DNA of 64,000 bases from Microtetraspora malaysiensis (GTDB lineage Bacteria > Actinomycetota > Actinomycetes > Streptosporangiales > Streptosporangiaceae). A program made the translations under genes and the position numbers. The stretch lies in NCBI RefSeq assembly GCF_001528665.1, contig NZ_BBYJ01000015.1, positions 62,001 to 126,000 on the forward strand, given 5' to 3'. The stretch's first letter is position 1. Every line of letters begins with the position of its first letter. Of the stretch, positions 13,172-21,285 are shown piece after piece. The notes beneath the pieces were generated by a model, which made no database searches, was not told where the DNA came from, and saw only the letters and a list, made by a program, of their open reading frames with translations.

Positions 13172-13966
13172 ATGAGCTTCGTACCGCCTGGATCGGGTTG
13201 GCCGGGCGACCCGGCGCGGCCCGACACGCCGGTCGCCCAGGACGCCGCCGACGTCGTACGGCTCGCGGGTGAGAGCCGTACGGTCACGGAGCTGACGGCG
13301 CGGGAGTCGGTGTGCCGGGCCTGCCCGTCGCTGGTGAAGTGGCGGGAGGAGGTCGCGGACGTCAAGCGGAAGTCCTTCGCCGACCAGACCTACTGGGGGC
13401 GGCCGGTCCCCGGGTGGGGCGACGACCACCCCCGCGTCCTCATCGTCGGGCTGGCCCCGGCGGCCCACGGGGGCAACCGTACGGGCCGGATCTTCACGGG
13501 GGACCGTAGCGGCGACTGGCTGTTCGCCTCGCTGCACCGGACGGGGCTGGCCGCGCAGGAGACCAGCACGTACGCGGGGGACGGGCAGCGGCTGATCGGG
13601 GCGCGGGTGATGGCGGCGGTCCGCTGCGCGCCTCCGGCGAACAAGCCGACCACGCAGGAGCGCGACACCTGCTCGCCGTGGCTGGTCAGGGAGCTGGCGC
13701 TGGTCGCGGAGTCCACCCGGGTGATCGTCGCGCTCGGCGGGTTCGCCTGGCAGGCGATGTGGCCGGCGCTGCGCGCCGCGGGGTACGCCCTGCCCCGCAG
13801 CCGCCCTCCGTTCGGCCACGGGCGGGAGACCGCGGTGTCGTACGGCGAGCGCACGGTGCACCTGCTGTGCTGCTATCACCCGAGCCAGCAGAACACCTTT
13901 ACCGGCCGAGTCACGGCCGAGATGCTCGACGCGGTGTTCTCACGGGCGGCGTCCCTGAGCTTGTGA
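13172..13966 (+). CDS. Uracil-DNA glycosylase, family 5 (UDGb)
   Basis: The 264-residue enzyme removes uracil and related deaminated bases from DNA. The UDGb active-site stretch [14 protein letters not shown] is followed by [18 protein letters not shown], with a C-terminal [11 protein letters not shown] motif that supplies the catalytic His region. Cysteines in [17 protein letters not shown] and DTCSPWL fit the 4Fe-4S cluster of family 4/5 enzymes. It starts at ATG 13172. Its stop codon lies inside a Rex-like site belonging to the ndh upstream region. Confidence 0.93.
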   Translation: MSFVPPGSGWPGDPARPDTPVAQDAADVVRLAGESRTVTELTARESVCRACPSLVKWREEVADVKRKSFADQTYWGRPVPGWGDDHPRVLIVGLAPAAHGGNRTGRIFTGDRSGDWLFASLHRTGLAAQETSTYAGDGQRLIGARVMAAVRCAPPANKPTTQERDTCSPWLVRELALVAESTRVIVALGGFAWQAMWPALRAAGYALPRSRPPFGHGRETAVSYGERTVHLLCCYHPSQQNTFTGRVTAEMLDAVFSRAASLSL

Positions 13967-13978
13967 ACGGATTCACGA
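13961..13978. promoter_or_regulatory. Rex-like operator, upstream copy
   Basis: TTGTGAA (13961-13967), four bases, then TTCACGA (13972-13978) matches the Rex consensus half-sites TTGTGAA and TTCACAA with one mismatch. It overlaps the stop of the glycosylase gene and lies about 190 bases before ndh. It may act with the perfect site at 14111-14130. Confidence 0.5.
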
Positions 13979-14110
13979 ATGTGAACTCGGTCACCCCTGA
14001 AAGTTCCGCCGTTTTTGCCCAGAGAAGATGGTCCCGATCCACTCAAAATCGGAAAAAATGGACAGATTCTTCCGGGGTGGATTGGTATCGATCAAGCGGT
14101 GTGACGTAGC

Positions 14111-14130
14111 CTTGTGAATGCTTTCACAAG
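14111..14130. promoter_or_regulatory. Perfect Rex operator upstream of ndh
   Basis: CTTGTGAATGCTTTCACAAG is a perfect inverted repeat with 8-base arms and a 4-base centre. It fits the known consensus of the NADH/NAD-sensing repressor Rex (TTGTGAA, four bases, TTCACAA). It lies 23 bases before the ndh start and overlaps a plausible -10 (TAGCCT, 14107-14112), so Rex binding would block transcription until NADH rises. Rex control of NDH-2 is established in streptomycetes; here it is inferred from the site. Confidence 0.82.
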
Positions 14131-14153
14131 CGATCTACACACGAAGGGCACCC

Positions 14154-15488
14154 GTGGTGAACCGCAAGTCAAAGCACATCCTCATCGTCGGCGGTGGATA
14201 CGTGGGTCTTTACACCGGCCTGCGACTCCAGCGAACGCTCCGTCGTGAGCTGCGCGAGGGGACCGTGCGGATCACGCTCATCGACCCCCGGTCGTACATG
14301 ACCTACCAGCCGTTCCTTCCGGAGGCGGCGGCCGGGAACATCTCCCCGCGCCACGTCGTCGCGCCGCTGCGCCGGGTCCTGCCCAAGATCCGCATCCTCA
14401 ACGGAATGGTCTCCAAGATCCACCACGAGGCCAAGACCGTGACGTTCGAGCCTCCCGCGGGCCAGCACCAGGAGATCGAGTACGACGTCATCGTCATGGC
14501 GGTCGGCTCCATCTCGCGGACGCTGCCCATCCCCGGTCTCGAGGACGCCGCGATCGGCTTCAAGACCGTCGGTGAGGCGATCGCGCTGCGCAACCGCGTG
14601 ATCGCGCTGCTCGACCGGGCCGAGACCAGCGACGATGAGGACGTGCGCCGCCGCGCGCTCACCTTCGTCGTGGTCGGCGGCGGCTTCGCGGGCATCGAGG
14701 CCCTCGCCGAGCTCGAGGACATGACCGAGGACGCGATCAAGTACTACCCGAGCATCGAGAAGAAGGACCTGAGGTGGGTCCTCATCGAGGCGTCGGACCG
14801 GATCCTGCCCGAGGTCGGCCCGGAGATGGGCAAGTGGACCGCCGAGCAGCTCCGCGAGCGCGGCATCGAGCTCAAGCTGGAGACGTTCCTCCAGTCGTGC
14901 GAGGGCGGCCTGGTCAAGACCTCGGACGGTGACGAGTTCGAGTCGGCCACGATCGTGTGGACCGCCGGCGTCAAGCCGAGCCCGGTCGTCAACTCCTGCG
15001 ACCTGCCCCTCGACGAGCGCGGCCGGATCAAGACCACCACCCGGCTGACGGTCGCCGCCACCAAGGACGCGTTCGCCGCCGGTGACGTGGCGGGCGTGCC
15101 CGACATGACCAACGCCGGCCAGTACTGCGCCCCGAACGCCCAGCACGCCGTACGGCAGTCGAAGGTCCTCGGTGACAACATCACCGCGTACCTGCGGGGC
15201 GGGCAGCTCGCGGACTACCGGCACAGGTACGCCGGGTCGGTCGCCGGCCTCGGCCTCTACCGCGGCGTGGCCAACGTCTACGGCGTCAAGCTGCGCGGAT
15301 TCCCCGCGTGGTTCATGCACCGGACCTACCACCTGTCCCGGGTGCCCACGGTGAACCGGAAGGTCCGCGTGGTGGCCGACTGGACCCTGTCCCTCTTCTT
15401 CCGCAGGGAGACGGTGTCGCTCGGCGAGATCGAGCACCCGCGCGACGACTTCAGGGCGGCTGCCGCCACGATGCCGAAGAAGAAGTAA
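14154..15488 (+). CDS. ndh: Type II NADH dehydrogenase (NDH-2)
   Basis: The 444-residue flavoprotein passes electrons from NADH to quinone without proton pumping. Two Rossmann motifs are visible: ILIVGGGYVGLYTG at the N-terminus for FAD and FVVVGGGFAGIEALAELED near 170 for NADH. The FAD-contacting AFAAGDVAGVP lies near 310, and a basic amphipathic C-terminal region (FRRETVSLGEIEHPRDD) probably attaches it to the membrane. The start is GTG 14154 or the adjacent GTG 14157; GAAGGG at 14143-14148 serves both. Two Rex-like sites precede it and a hairpin follows at 15500. Confidence 0.93.
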   Translation: MVNRKSKHILIVGGGYVGLYTGLRLQRTLRRELREGTVRITLIDPRSYMTYQPFLPEAAAGNISPRHVVAPLRRVLPKIRILNGMVSKIHHEAKTVTFEPPAGQHQEIEYDVIVMAVGSISRTLPIPGLEDAAIGFKTVGEAIALRNRVIALLDRAETSDDEDVRRRALTFVVVGGGFAGIEALAELEDMTEDAIKYYPSIEKKDLRWVLIEASDRILPEVGPEMGKWTAEQLRERGIELKLETFLQSCEGGLVKTSDGDEFESATIVWTAGVKPSPVVNSCDLPLDERGRIKTTTRLTVAATKDAFAAGDVAGVPDMTNAGQYCAPNAQHAVRQSKVLGDNITAYLRGGQLADYRHRYAGSVAGLGLYRGVANVYGVKLRGFPAWFMHRTYHLSRVPTVNRKVRVVADWTLSLFFRRETVSLGEIEHPRDDFRAAAATMPKKK

Positions 15489-15499
15489 AACTCGCTCAC

Positions 15500-15541
15500 C
15501 CGTACGGCGTGCGCCCCCACCTGGGGACGCGCGCCGTACGG
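15500..15541 (+). terminator. Terminator hairpin after ndh
   Basis: Ten-base outer arms CCGTACGGCG (15500-15509) and CGCCGTACGG (15532-15541) are perfectly complementary, and an inner CCCC/GGGG pairing extends the stem. TTTCC follows. It isolates ndh from the tRNA gene 80 bases downstream. Confidence 0.7.
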
Positions 15542-15586
15542 CTTTCCATGTCCGGAAGAAGGGGAAGCGGCGTAAGGTCCAACCAG

Positions 15587-15615
15587 TTACAGATGAGTGA
15601 TCCGTGACGTATGAT
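15587..15615 (+). promoter_or_regulatory. Promoter of the tRNA gene
   Basis: TTACAG (15587-15592), a 17-base spacer, and TATGAT (15610-15615) form a good housekeeping promoter. The first tRNA base is 7 positions after the -10, where transcription normally starts, so the primary transcript probably begins at or next to the mature 5' end. Confidence 0.65.
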
Positions 15616-15621
15616 CGCGGC

Positions 15622-15694
15622 GCCCCCGTAGCCCAATGGCAGAGGCAAGCCCCTTAAAAGGGCTCCGGTGTGGGTTCGAGTCCCACCGGGGGCA
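15622..15694 (+). tRNA. Class I tRNA with anticodon UAA (would read UUA)
   Basis: The 73-base gene folds as a full cloverleaf. The acceptor stem GCCCCCG/CGGGGGC is perfect, the D stem is GCC/GGC with a C13-A22 mismatch, and the anticodon stem AGCCC/GGGCT holds loop CTTAAAA. The variable loop is 5 bases (CCGGT), and the T arm GTGGG/CCCAC has loop TTCGAGT; the discriminator is A73 and CCA is not encoded. The anticodon by position is UAA, which pairs with the Leu codon UUA. Leu tRNAs, including streptomycete bldA, have a long variable arm, which this lacks, so its amino acid is uncertain. It has its own promoter. Confidence 0.82.
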
Positions 15695-15778
15695 CTTCTG
15701 CCTCCCCCGGGTGACGGCCCTCCCGACGGTGTCCCCACGACCTGCGGGAACATGATCGCGGCCGCCTGCGACAGCAGC

Positions 15779-16501
15779 TCACGGGTTGCGGGCGTCCGCC
15801 GGCTCGCCGGTGAGCGAGGAGGACAGCGGCGGAAGGTCCCACTCGTCGTTCGAGGTGCGCAGCGCCCGGATGCCGAAGAAGAGCATCCCCAGCGCGGTAC
15901 ATCCCCAGGCCACGAGGTCGAGCCATGGGTTGACGATGACGATGGCCACGAGATGCGTGGGCTGGGACAACAGCAGCAGGATGGCGGCCCATCGGGGCAT
16001 GAGCCGCGCCCGCCAGGCGAGGACTCCCAGCAGGACGGTTCCGACGATGTGGCCGACGACGAAGACGAGGCCTTCGAACAGCGTCAGGCTCAGGATCTCG
16101 TCGCTCAGCCTGGTCACGGTCGCCGGCTCCAGGCCGATGTCGGTCGCGGCCAGTACGGCGGTGTCCCCGGCCGCGAGCACCGTCATGGCCAGGTAGCCGG
16201 GGATCAGGAACGCGGCGGTCCACACGGTCAGCGTGGGACGGTGCCTTCGCCCCAGGCGTAGCGCCGCGAACGCCCCGGGCAGGAGGGTGAACAGCGCCGG
16301 GATGGCGAGGAGCAGCACGAGCCGCTGGGCACCGGGGTCGGCGGCGACCTCGGCGCCGACGTCGCCCGACCCACCGGGGATGATCAGCCGGATGACGGCC
16401 ACGCACGCGGGGCCGACCGGCATGAGGACGGCGGAGAAGATCCTGGTTGCTGTACGAATGTCCCGTCCCGCGCGGCGGGCGACGAGGGCCGAGCCGGTCA
16501 T
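15779..16501 (-). CDS. Multi-pass membrane protein
   Basis: The 240-residue protein has about six hydrophobic segments, for example ILVLLLAIPALFTLLPGAFA-like, LIPGYLAMTVLAAGDTAVLA and FVVGHIVGTVLLGVLAW. It ends in a hydrophilic tail (RALRTSNDEWDLPPLSSS). Its start MTGSALVARRAGRD at 16501 overlaps the stop of the upstream membrane gene (ATGA). I recognise no catalytic motif and cannot name a family with confidence. The pair is divergent from a NarL-type two-component system, which suggests it is a target of that system. Confidence 0.62.
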   Translation of the reverse strand: MTGSALVARRAGRDIRTATRIFSAVLMPVGPACVAVIRLIIPGGSGDVGAEVAADPGAQRLVLLLAIPALFTLLPGAFAALRLGRRHRPTLTVWTAAFLIPGYLAMTVLAAGDTAVLAATDIGLEPATVTRLSDEILSLTLFEGLVFVVGHIVGTVLLGVLAWRARLMPRWAAILLLLSQPTHLVAIVIVNPWLDLVAWGCTALGMLFFGIRALRTSNDEWDLPPLSSSLTGEPADARNP

Positions 16502-16875
16502 CGCGCCGACCTCGGCCGGGCGAGCAGGAGCACGACGACCAGGAGTTCCAAGACGATCCCGACCGCGGCCGCGACGACCCAGCCCGCGGGAACGTCCGGA
16601 TACAGGAACGCGGGCACCGCGCCCAGGGCGGAGAGCACCCGGGTCACGATGATGGTGAACCGCGCCCAGGCGGCGCCGCCGCCCCACGCGAACGGGGTCA
16701 GCGCCAGCGCGACCACGCTGATCACGATGTAGGCGACGGGGACGATGGGGTCGTCGGCCAACTGCGGGATCGAGGTGGCGATGTCGCCGACGGCGAGCAG
16801 TCCGCCCAGCACGAGGCCGATGCGGAGGGGAAGGCCGGCGCGACGGGCCGGCGTGGCGGCTTCGGCGGTGGACAT
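16498..16875 (-). CDS. Small four-span membrane protein
   Basis: The 125-residue protein has about four membrane spans: IGLVLGGLLAVGDIATSIP, VPVAYIVISVVALALTPFAW, FTIIVTRVLSALGAVPAFLY and GWVVAAAVGIVLELLVVVLL. The start MSTAEAATPARR at 16875 has AAGGAG 8 bases upstream, which rules out longer open-frame starts. It is coupled by ATGA to the next membrane gene. A 14-base palindrome at 16904-16917 lies just upstream. No family is recognised; export or envelope function is speculative. Confidence 0.68.
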   Translation of the reverse strand: MSTAEAATPARRAGLPLRIGLVLGGLLAVGDIATSIPQLADDPIVPVAYIVISVVALALTPFAWGGGAAWARFTIIVTRVLSALGAVPAFLYPDVPAGWVVAAAVGIVLELLVVVLLLARPRSAR

Positions 16876-16903
16876 GGGGATGCTCCTTCTATCGGGGGCG
16901 TAC

Positions 16904-16917
16904 GCTGCGATCGCAGC
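16904..16917. promoter_or_regulatory. Perfect 14-base palindrome before the membrane-protein pair
   Basis: GCTGCGATCGCAGC is a perfect inverted repeat 28 bases upstream of the ATG at 16875, in the region shared with the divergent response regulator. A second smaller dyad, GGGAA-AAC-TTCCC, lies at 16988-17000 nearer the regulator gene. Either could be an operator for the adjacent NarL-type regulator; this is positional inference only. Confidence 0.35.
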
Positions 16918-17059
16918 CGGTGCCACTGTCCGATTTCGGCCGCCGGTACCGCTTGAGGCGATCCCCCTTTCTCGCATAGGGGTGGCCGGGAAAACTTCCC
17001 AGCGACAGTAGGGTCACGCCCCTGGACCGGAGCGCCGGGCCGATGCCGATAATGCGTTC

Positions 17060-17728
17060 ATGACCTCCCCCACCGTCGGCGAGACCCCGTCGATCCGGGT
17101 GCTCCTCGCCGACGATCACCCGGTCGTCCGGCGCGGCCTCGCCGCGCTGCTGGCCACCCTCCCGGGCATGGAGGTCGTCGCCCAGGCCGGTACGGGCCGC
17201 GAGGCGCTGCGCGAGATCGGGATAAACCGGCCGGACGTGGTCATCATGGACCTGCGCATGCCCGTCCTGGACGGCGTGGAGGCGACGCGCCGGATCAGCA
17301 AGGAGTACCCCGGCACCGCCGTCCTCGTACTCACCATGTTCCAGGAGGACACGCTGGTGGCCGACGCGTTGAATGCGGGCGCCCGCGGTTACCTGCTGAA
17401 GTCGGCGGAGCAGGACGAGATCGAGCGGGCCATCCGGGCCGTCGCCGCGGGCGGTGCGATCTTCAGCAGCGCTGTGGCCGGGCCGGTGCTGGGCAGGATC
17501 GCCGCGGGCAGGGACGAACCCGCGCTGCCCGCGCTCTCCCCACGTGAGCGGCAGGTGCTCGACCTGATCGCGACCGGGGCCACGAACGGGGCGATCGCCC
17601 ATCGGCTGGGGTTGTCCCCGAAGACGATCGGCAACCACATCTCGGCGATCTTCCTCAAACTCGGGGTCGCCTCCCGCGCGGAGGCCATCGTGATCGCCAA
17701 GGACGCCGGGCTCGGCCGCCGTGCCTGA
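17060..17728 (+). CDS. NarL/FixJ-type response regulator
   Basis: The 222-residue protein has a receiver domain (residues ~13-125) with acidic pair ADDHP, phosphoacceptor Asp64 in VVIMDLRMPVLDG, conserved Thr in VLVLTMF and Lys in GYLLKSAE. A LuxR-type HTH follows near 155-215 (LSPRERQVLDLIATGATNGA, IAHRLGLSPKTIGNHISAIF). Its end overlaps the start of the sensor kinase by 8 bases. It probably controls the divergent membrane-protein genes, which is inferred from arrangement. Confidence 0.93.
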   Translation: MTSPTVGETPSIRVLLADDHPVVRRGLAALLATLPGMEVVAQAGTGREALREIGINRPDVVIMDLRMPVLDGVEATRRISKEYPGTAVLVLTMFQEDTLVADALNAGARGYLLKSAEQDEIERAIRAVAAGGAIFSSAVAGPVLGRIAAGRDEPALPALSPRERQVLDLIATGATNGAIAHRLGLSPKTIGNHISAIFLKLGVASRAEAIVIAKDAGLGRRA

Positions 17729-19787
17729 CGGCGACGCCCCGCCGTCGGGCGCGTCCGGCGTGGCGGATCTCCACGACGCGGACGTCACGGGGCCGCGCCG
17801 TGCGCGGTGGGGCGTGGGCGGCGCGCTGGCGGCCGGAACGGGCCTCACCCTGTGCGCGGCCGCCTCCGCCGTGGCCGCACGCACCACCTGGCCGATCTTC
17901 GTTCAGTCGTACTCGCTGACCAACCTCACCATCGGGCTCGGCTTCCTGGCTTCGGGCGGGATCGTCACGTGGTTCCGCCCCCGCAACGTCATCGGGGTGT
18001 TGTTCCTGGTGAGCGGGCTCGGTCATCTGACGACCGCGGCCGCGGGCATGGCCCAGCTGTACGCCATCCACTCGGGCGCGCCGACGCCGCTGGTGCGCGG
18101 CCTGTCCGCCGTGTACACGGCGGCGTGGCAGGTCGGCATCGGGTGGCTCTTCCTGCTGGCGCTGCTGCTCTTCCCGGACGGCCGCCTGCCGAGCCGGCGC
18201 TGGCGGCCGGTGGCCTGGCTCATCACGGTCAACGGCGTCTACCAGCTCGGCACCGGAGTGCTCTCCGATGGATCGCCCTTCGGGGATGGGCGTGATGTCT
18301 CCTCGATCCTCTCTGCGGGGCTCGTCGTCCCCGAGTTTGTCGACATCGGTCTGGCCGTCGCCGGCGCCGCCACCATATTGCTGGTGATCGCCTCTCTCGT
18401 GCTGCGCTACGTACGCGGGGACGAGGGCACCCGCCGGCGGTTGCTCTGGCTGATCCTCGCCGTGCTGGCGATGCTGGTGCTCAACGGGCAGCGCTGGATC
18501 ACCGGTGACGGGCCGATCCTGTTCCTGCTGTCGTTCGTGCTGATCCCGGTCGCGATCGGGATCGCGATCGTCCGCTACGAGCTGTTCGACATCCGGCTGG
18601 CGCTCTCCAGAACGCTGCTCTATGGCATGATCATCGCCATGTACGCGGGGATCGTCGCGGGATTCTCGTTGCTCGTCCCGGAGGGCGCGCTGCGCGGCGC
18701 GTCGGTCGCCGCGGCGATCGTCGTGGCCATCGGATTCACGCCGCTGCGGCTGTTCCTGCAGCGCCTGGTGGACCGGGCCTTCCACGGCACCCGATCCGAC
18801 CCGGCGCGTACGGCGTGGCGGATCGGGCAGGGGCTCAGAGACGACGACGATCTCGCGGGCGTCCTGGAGAGGACGGGCTCCGCGCTTCGCCTGCCGTGGC
18901 TCGCCCTGCGGCGGGAACCACAGGGCGACCGGTTCGCCGTGACCGGCACGACGGACGGCGGCCCGGCGGCCGAGATCGAACTCGGGTATCGCGGAGACCT
19001 CGTCGGCACCCTCGTCGTGGGGTTGCGCCGCGGTGAGTCGCAGCTTCACGAGGCCGACCGCAGGACGCTGGAGCTCATCGCCACCCCGCTGGCCGTCGCC
19101 CTGCACGCCATAACCCTGCGGGAGCAGGTACAGCTCGCCCGCACGGCCACCGTCGAGGCCGCCGTGGCGGAACGGGCCAGGCTGCAGCGGGAGCTTCATG
19201 ACGGGCTCGGCCCCACGCTGGCCAGCGTCACCTTCCGTGCCGATGCCGCGTCCAACCTCGTCCGCTCCGTCCCCGACGAGGCCGTGCGCCTGCTCGGCGA
19301 GGTGCGCGCCGATCTGCGCGCCACCCTCGACCATGTCCGGCGCGTCGTCTACGGTCTGCGCCCCATCGAGCTGGACGACCTCGGTCTCCTCGGCGCGATC
19401 AACCAGCAGGTGGCCGCGTTGCGCGGTGACCACGGCGAGCGCGTCGCCATCGACGTCCAGGCGCCCCCACGGCTTCCCGTGCTCTCGGCGGCGGTCGAAC
19501 TCGCGGCCTACCGCATCACCAGCGAGGCGCTCGCCAACGTGCTGCGGCACTCCGACGCGACACGGTGCCGGGTCACCGTCTCGTGCGACCGCGAGCTCGT
19601 CGTGACCGTCCAGGACGACGGCGGCCCTCCGGACCCCTGGAGCCCGGGGCTCGGTCTGCGTTCCATCTCCGATCGCGCCGAGGAACTCGGCGGGTCGGCC
19701 GCGGCCGGTCCCACGGCCACCGGCTGGGAGGTGGTCGCCCGGCTACCGGTGGGTGCTGCGGGGAACCCTGTTTCTCCGAGGGGGTGA
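17721..19787 (+). CDS. Membrane sensor histidine kinase (HisKA_3 type)
   Basis: The 688-residue kinase has a long N-terminal membrane region with about eight to ten spans in residues 30-310, a cytosolic linker with a GAF-like part, then the HisKA_3 dimerisation domain with phosphoacceptor His493 in ERARLQRELHDGLGPTL. A HATPase domain follows at the C-terminus (AAYRITSEALANVLRHSDAT, VQDDGGPPDPWSPGLGLRSI). The many spans resemble NarL-system kinases that sense membrane or small lipophilic signals. Start GTG 17721 overlaps the response-regulator gene, so the two form one operon. Confidence 0.9.
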   Translation: MPDGDAPPSGASGVADLHDADVTGPRRARWGVGGALAAGTGLTLCAAASAVAARTTWPIFVQSYSLTNLTIGLGFLASGGIVTWFRPRNVIGVLFLVSGLGHLTTAAAGMAQLYAIHSGAPTPLVRGLSAVYTAAWQVGIGWLFLLALLLFPDGRLPSRRWRPVAWLITVNGVYQLGTGVLSDGSPFGDGRDVSSILSAGLVVPEFVDIGLAVAGAATILLVIASLVLRYVRGDEGTRRRLLWLILAVLAMLVLNGQRWITGDGPILFLLSFVLIPVAIGIAIVRYELFDIRLALSRTLLYGMIIAMYAGIVAGFSLLVPEGALRGASVAAAIVVAIGFTPLRLFLQRLVDRAFHGTRSDPARTAWRIGQGLRDDDDLAGVLERTGSALRLPWLALRREPQGDRFAVTGTTDGGPAAEIELGYRGDLVGTLVVGLRRGESQLHEADRRTLELIATPLAVALHAITLREQVQLARTATVEAAVAERARLQRELHDGLGPTLASVTFRADAASNLVRSVPDEAVRLLGEVRADLRATLDHVRRVVYGLRPIELDDLGLLGAINQQVAALRGDHGERVAIDVQAPPRLPVLSAAVELAAYRITSEALANVLRHSDATRCRVTVSCDRELVVTVQDDGGPPDPWSPGLGLRSISDRAEELGGSAAAGPTATGWEVVARLPVGAAGNPVSPRG

Positions 19788-19938
19788 TCGGGAGGCCGCT
19801 TCGTCCTCGCGCCGCCGGATGAGGTCACGGCATCAGTACGACAGCGGGATCTTTACGGCGATCCGGGCACCCGGCGCTGTCGCGGATCCCGATGCGTATC
19901 GATGAAAGGGGGCGAACGACGGGCCGTCCGGGCGCGGG

Positions 19939-20595
19939 TCACTCGGCGCGGACGTCGAGACCGAGGGCGGTGGCGAGGATGACGGCCTGCTGGAAGTCGA
20001 TCACGGCGCCCTTGAGGTCGGCGGAGAGCGGGTCCACGGAGGACAGATCGCTGCCGCGCAGGTCGCACCGGGAGAGCGTGGCCGCGCGGAGCCAGGCGCC
20101 GGACAGGTCCACCTTGCGGAGGGTCGCCCCTTCCAACCGGGCGCCGCTGAGATCGGCCTCGCGCATCCGCAGGTCGGTGAAGGTGGCGCCGCGCAGGTCG
20201 GCGCCGGGGAGGCCGGCGAAGGACCAGTCCCCGCCCTCGACCTTGAGCAGGTCGAAGGTGCAGCCGTCGAACACGCTGCCCACCATCTTGCAGCCGGTGA
20301 AGGTGGAGTCGAAGAACGAGCACCGGACGAACGTGCAGTTGGTGAAGGCGGCGTCGGTGTGCGTGGACGCGTTGAACTTGACGCCGCGGAAGGTGCACTC
20401 GGAGAAGACGGCGCCGTGACCGAACGCCTCGGTCATGTCGACGTCGACGAAGAGGACCTGGTTGTGCTCGTGGCCCGACAGGTCCTCACTGTCCCAGTCC
20501 GCGCCGTGGACGGTGGTGAAGGTCGGCGCGGCCGGCCGACCGTACTTGCGCACGGCCACGGGTGGGCTCCTGACGTCGGGTTCGGTGGCGGGCAT
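19939..20595 (-). CDS. Pentapeptide-repeat protein
   Basis: The 218-residue protein is built mainly of A(D/N)LxX-type repeats from about residue 45 to 195, for example FSECTFRGVKF, SFFDSTFTGCKMVGSVFDGC, GADLRGATFTDLRMREADLS and LRKVDLSGAWLRAATLSRCD. These fold as a right-handed quadrilateral beta-helix. Some such proteins mimic DNA and protect gyrase, but no MfpA/Qnr-specific feature is visible, so the role is open. Start MPATEPDV at 20595 is preferred over an ATG eight codons upstream because GGGGGC precedes it. Confidence 0.85.
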   Translation of the reverse strand: MPATEPDVRSPPVAVRKYGRPAAPTFTTVHGADWDSEDLSGHEHNQVLFVDVDMTEAFGHGAVFSECTFRGVKFNASTHTDAAFTNCTFVRCSFFDSTFTGCKMVGSVFDGCTFDLLKVEGGDWSFAGLPGADLRGATFTDLRMREADLSGARLEGATLRKVDLSGAWLRAATLSRCDLRGSDLSSVDPLSADLKGAVIDFQQAVILATALGLDVRAE

Positions 20596-20656
20596 GATTC
20601 TGCCCCCGGGGTACGACAAAAATCGCGGGCGGCCCGGGGGCGTCGAGACAGTCGAT

Positions 20657-21133
20657 TCAGCTGGTTGTGTGATGCCCGAAGGGGACGGCCCTGACCAGCG
20701 TCACCTTCATCGTCCGGCCGTTGGGCAGCGCGTACGTCCGCTCCTCGCCCTCCCTGGCGCCCGTCAGCGCGACGCCCAGCGGGGAGTTGGGCGAGTAGAC
20801 CGGGATGTCGCCACCCACGGACTCGTCCCTGAGCCCCATGAGGAAGGTCTCGGTCTCCTCCTCGCCCTCGTAGCGGACGGTCAGCACCATGCCCGGCTCG
20901 GCGACCCCGTCGTCCGGCGGGTCCTCGCCGACCACCGCGTTCTTCAGGAGGTCCTCGATCTGGTGGATGCGCGCCTGCCGCCGCTCCCGATCCATGATCT
21001 CTTCATTGCTGTCCGGGTCGTGCGGCGTGGCGTCGTCGCCGTCGCCCGTGCGGTGCCCGAGCAGCTCGGCCAGCTCCTCTCGCAGCCGGTCGTACGCATT
21101 CTGGGTGAGCCATGTCCGCTGTGTGCTGGTCAT
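20657..21133 (-). CDS. GreA/GreB-family protein with altered coiled-coil tip
   Basis: The 158-residue protein is a paralogue of the GreA at 63357. The C-terminal FKBP-like domain is clear (VRYEGEEETETFLMG, PVYSPNSPLGVALTGAREGE, YALPNGRTMKVTLVRAVPFG), and the N-terminal coiled coil starts like GreA (TWLTQNAYDRLREELAELLG). The usual tip GDLxENAxY is replaced by GDGDDATPHDPDSNEEIMDR, so the catalytic acidic pair is not in its normal context. Start MTSTQRTWLT at 21133 has AAGGAGG upstream. It could modulate RNA polymerase secondary-channel function without normal cleavage stimulation; this is inference. Confidence 0.82.
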   Translation of the reverse strand: MTSTQRTWLTQNAYDRLREELAELLGHRTGDGDDATPHDPDSNEEIMDRERRQARIHQIEDLLKNAVVGEDPPDDGVAEPGMVLTVRYEGEEETETFLMGLRDESVGGDIPVYSPNSPLGVALTGAREGEERTYALPNGRTMKVTLVRAVPFGHHTTS

Positions 21134-21195
21134 GTCGCGCCTCCTTATCCACATAACACAAAGACACAGCCCCGGTACGGACTGTGCCCAGTGCA

Positions 21196-21201
21196 ATTAT
21201 A
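21196..21201 (-). promoter_or_regulatory. Candidate -10 (TATAAT) for the GreA-like gene
   Basis: A perfect TATAAT lies on the complement in an unusually AT-rich stretch (about 21190-21225) between the divergent GreA-like and PucR genes. It would start transcription about 55 bases before the ATG at 21133. No good -35 is found at 16-18 bases; a TTGACA at 21208-21213 is too close. The stretch may also hold the pucR promoter. Confidence 0.4.
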
Positions 21202-21285
21202 TCTAGCTGTCAAACAAATTAAAGGTCCGATCTGGGCTACCGTTGGAGGGAATGTCGGCGTCCGGTGACTCTGCGAGCGTGAGCG

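Noticed and set aside
15496-15753. Open frame on the complement across the tRNA gene
   Set aside because: It covers a terminator and a full tRNA and has no family resemblance.
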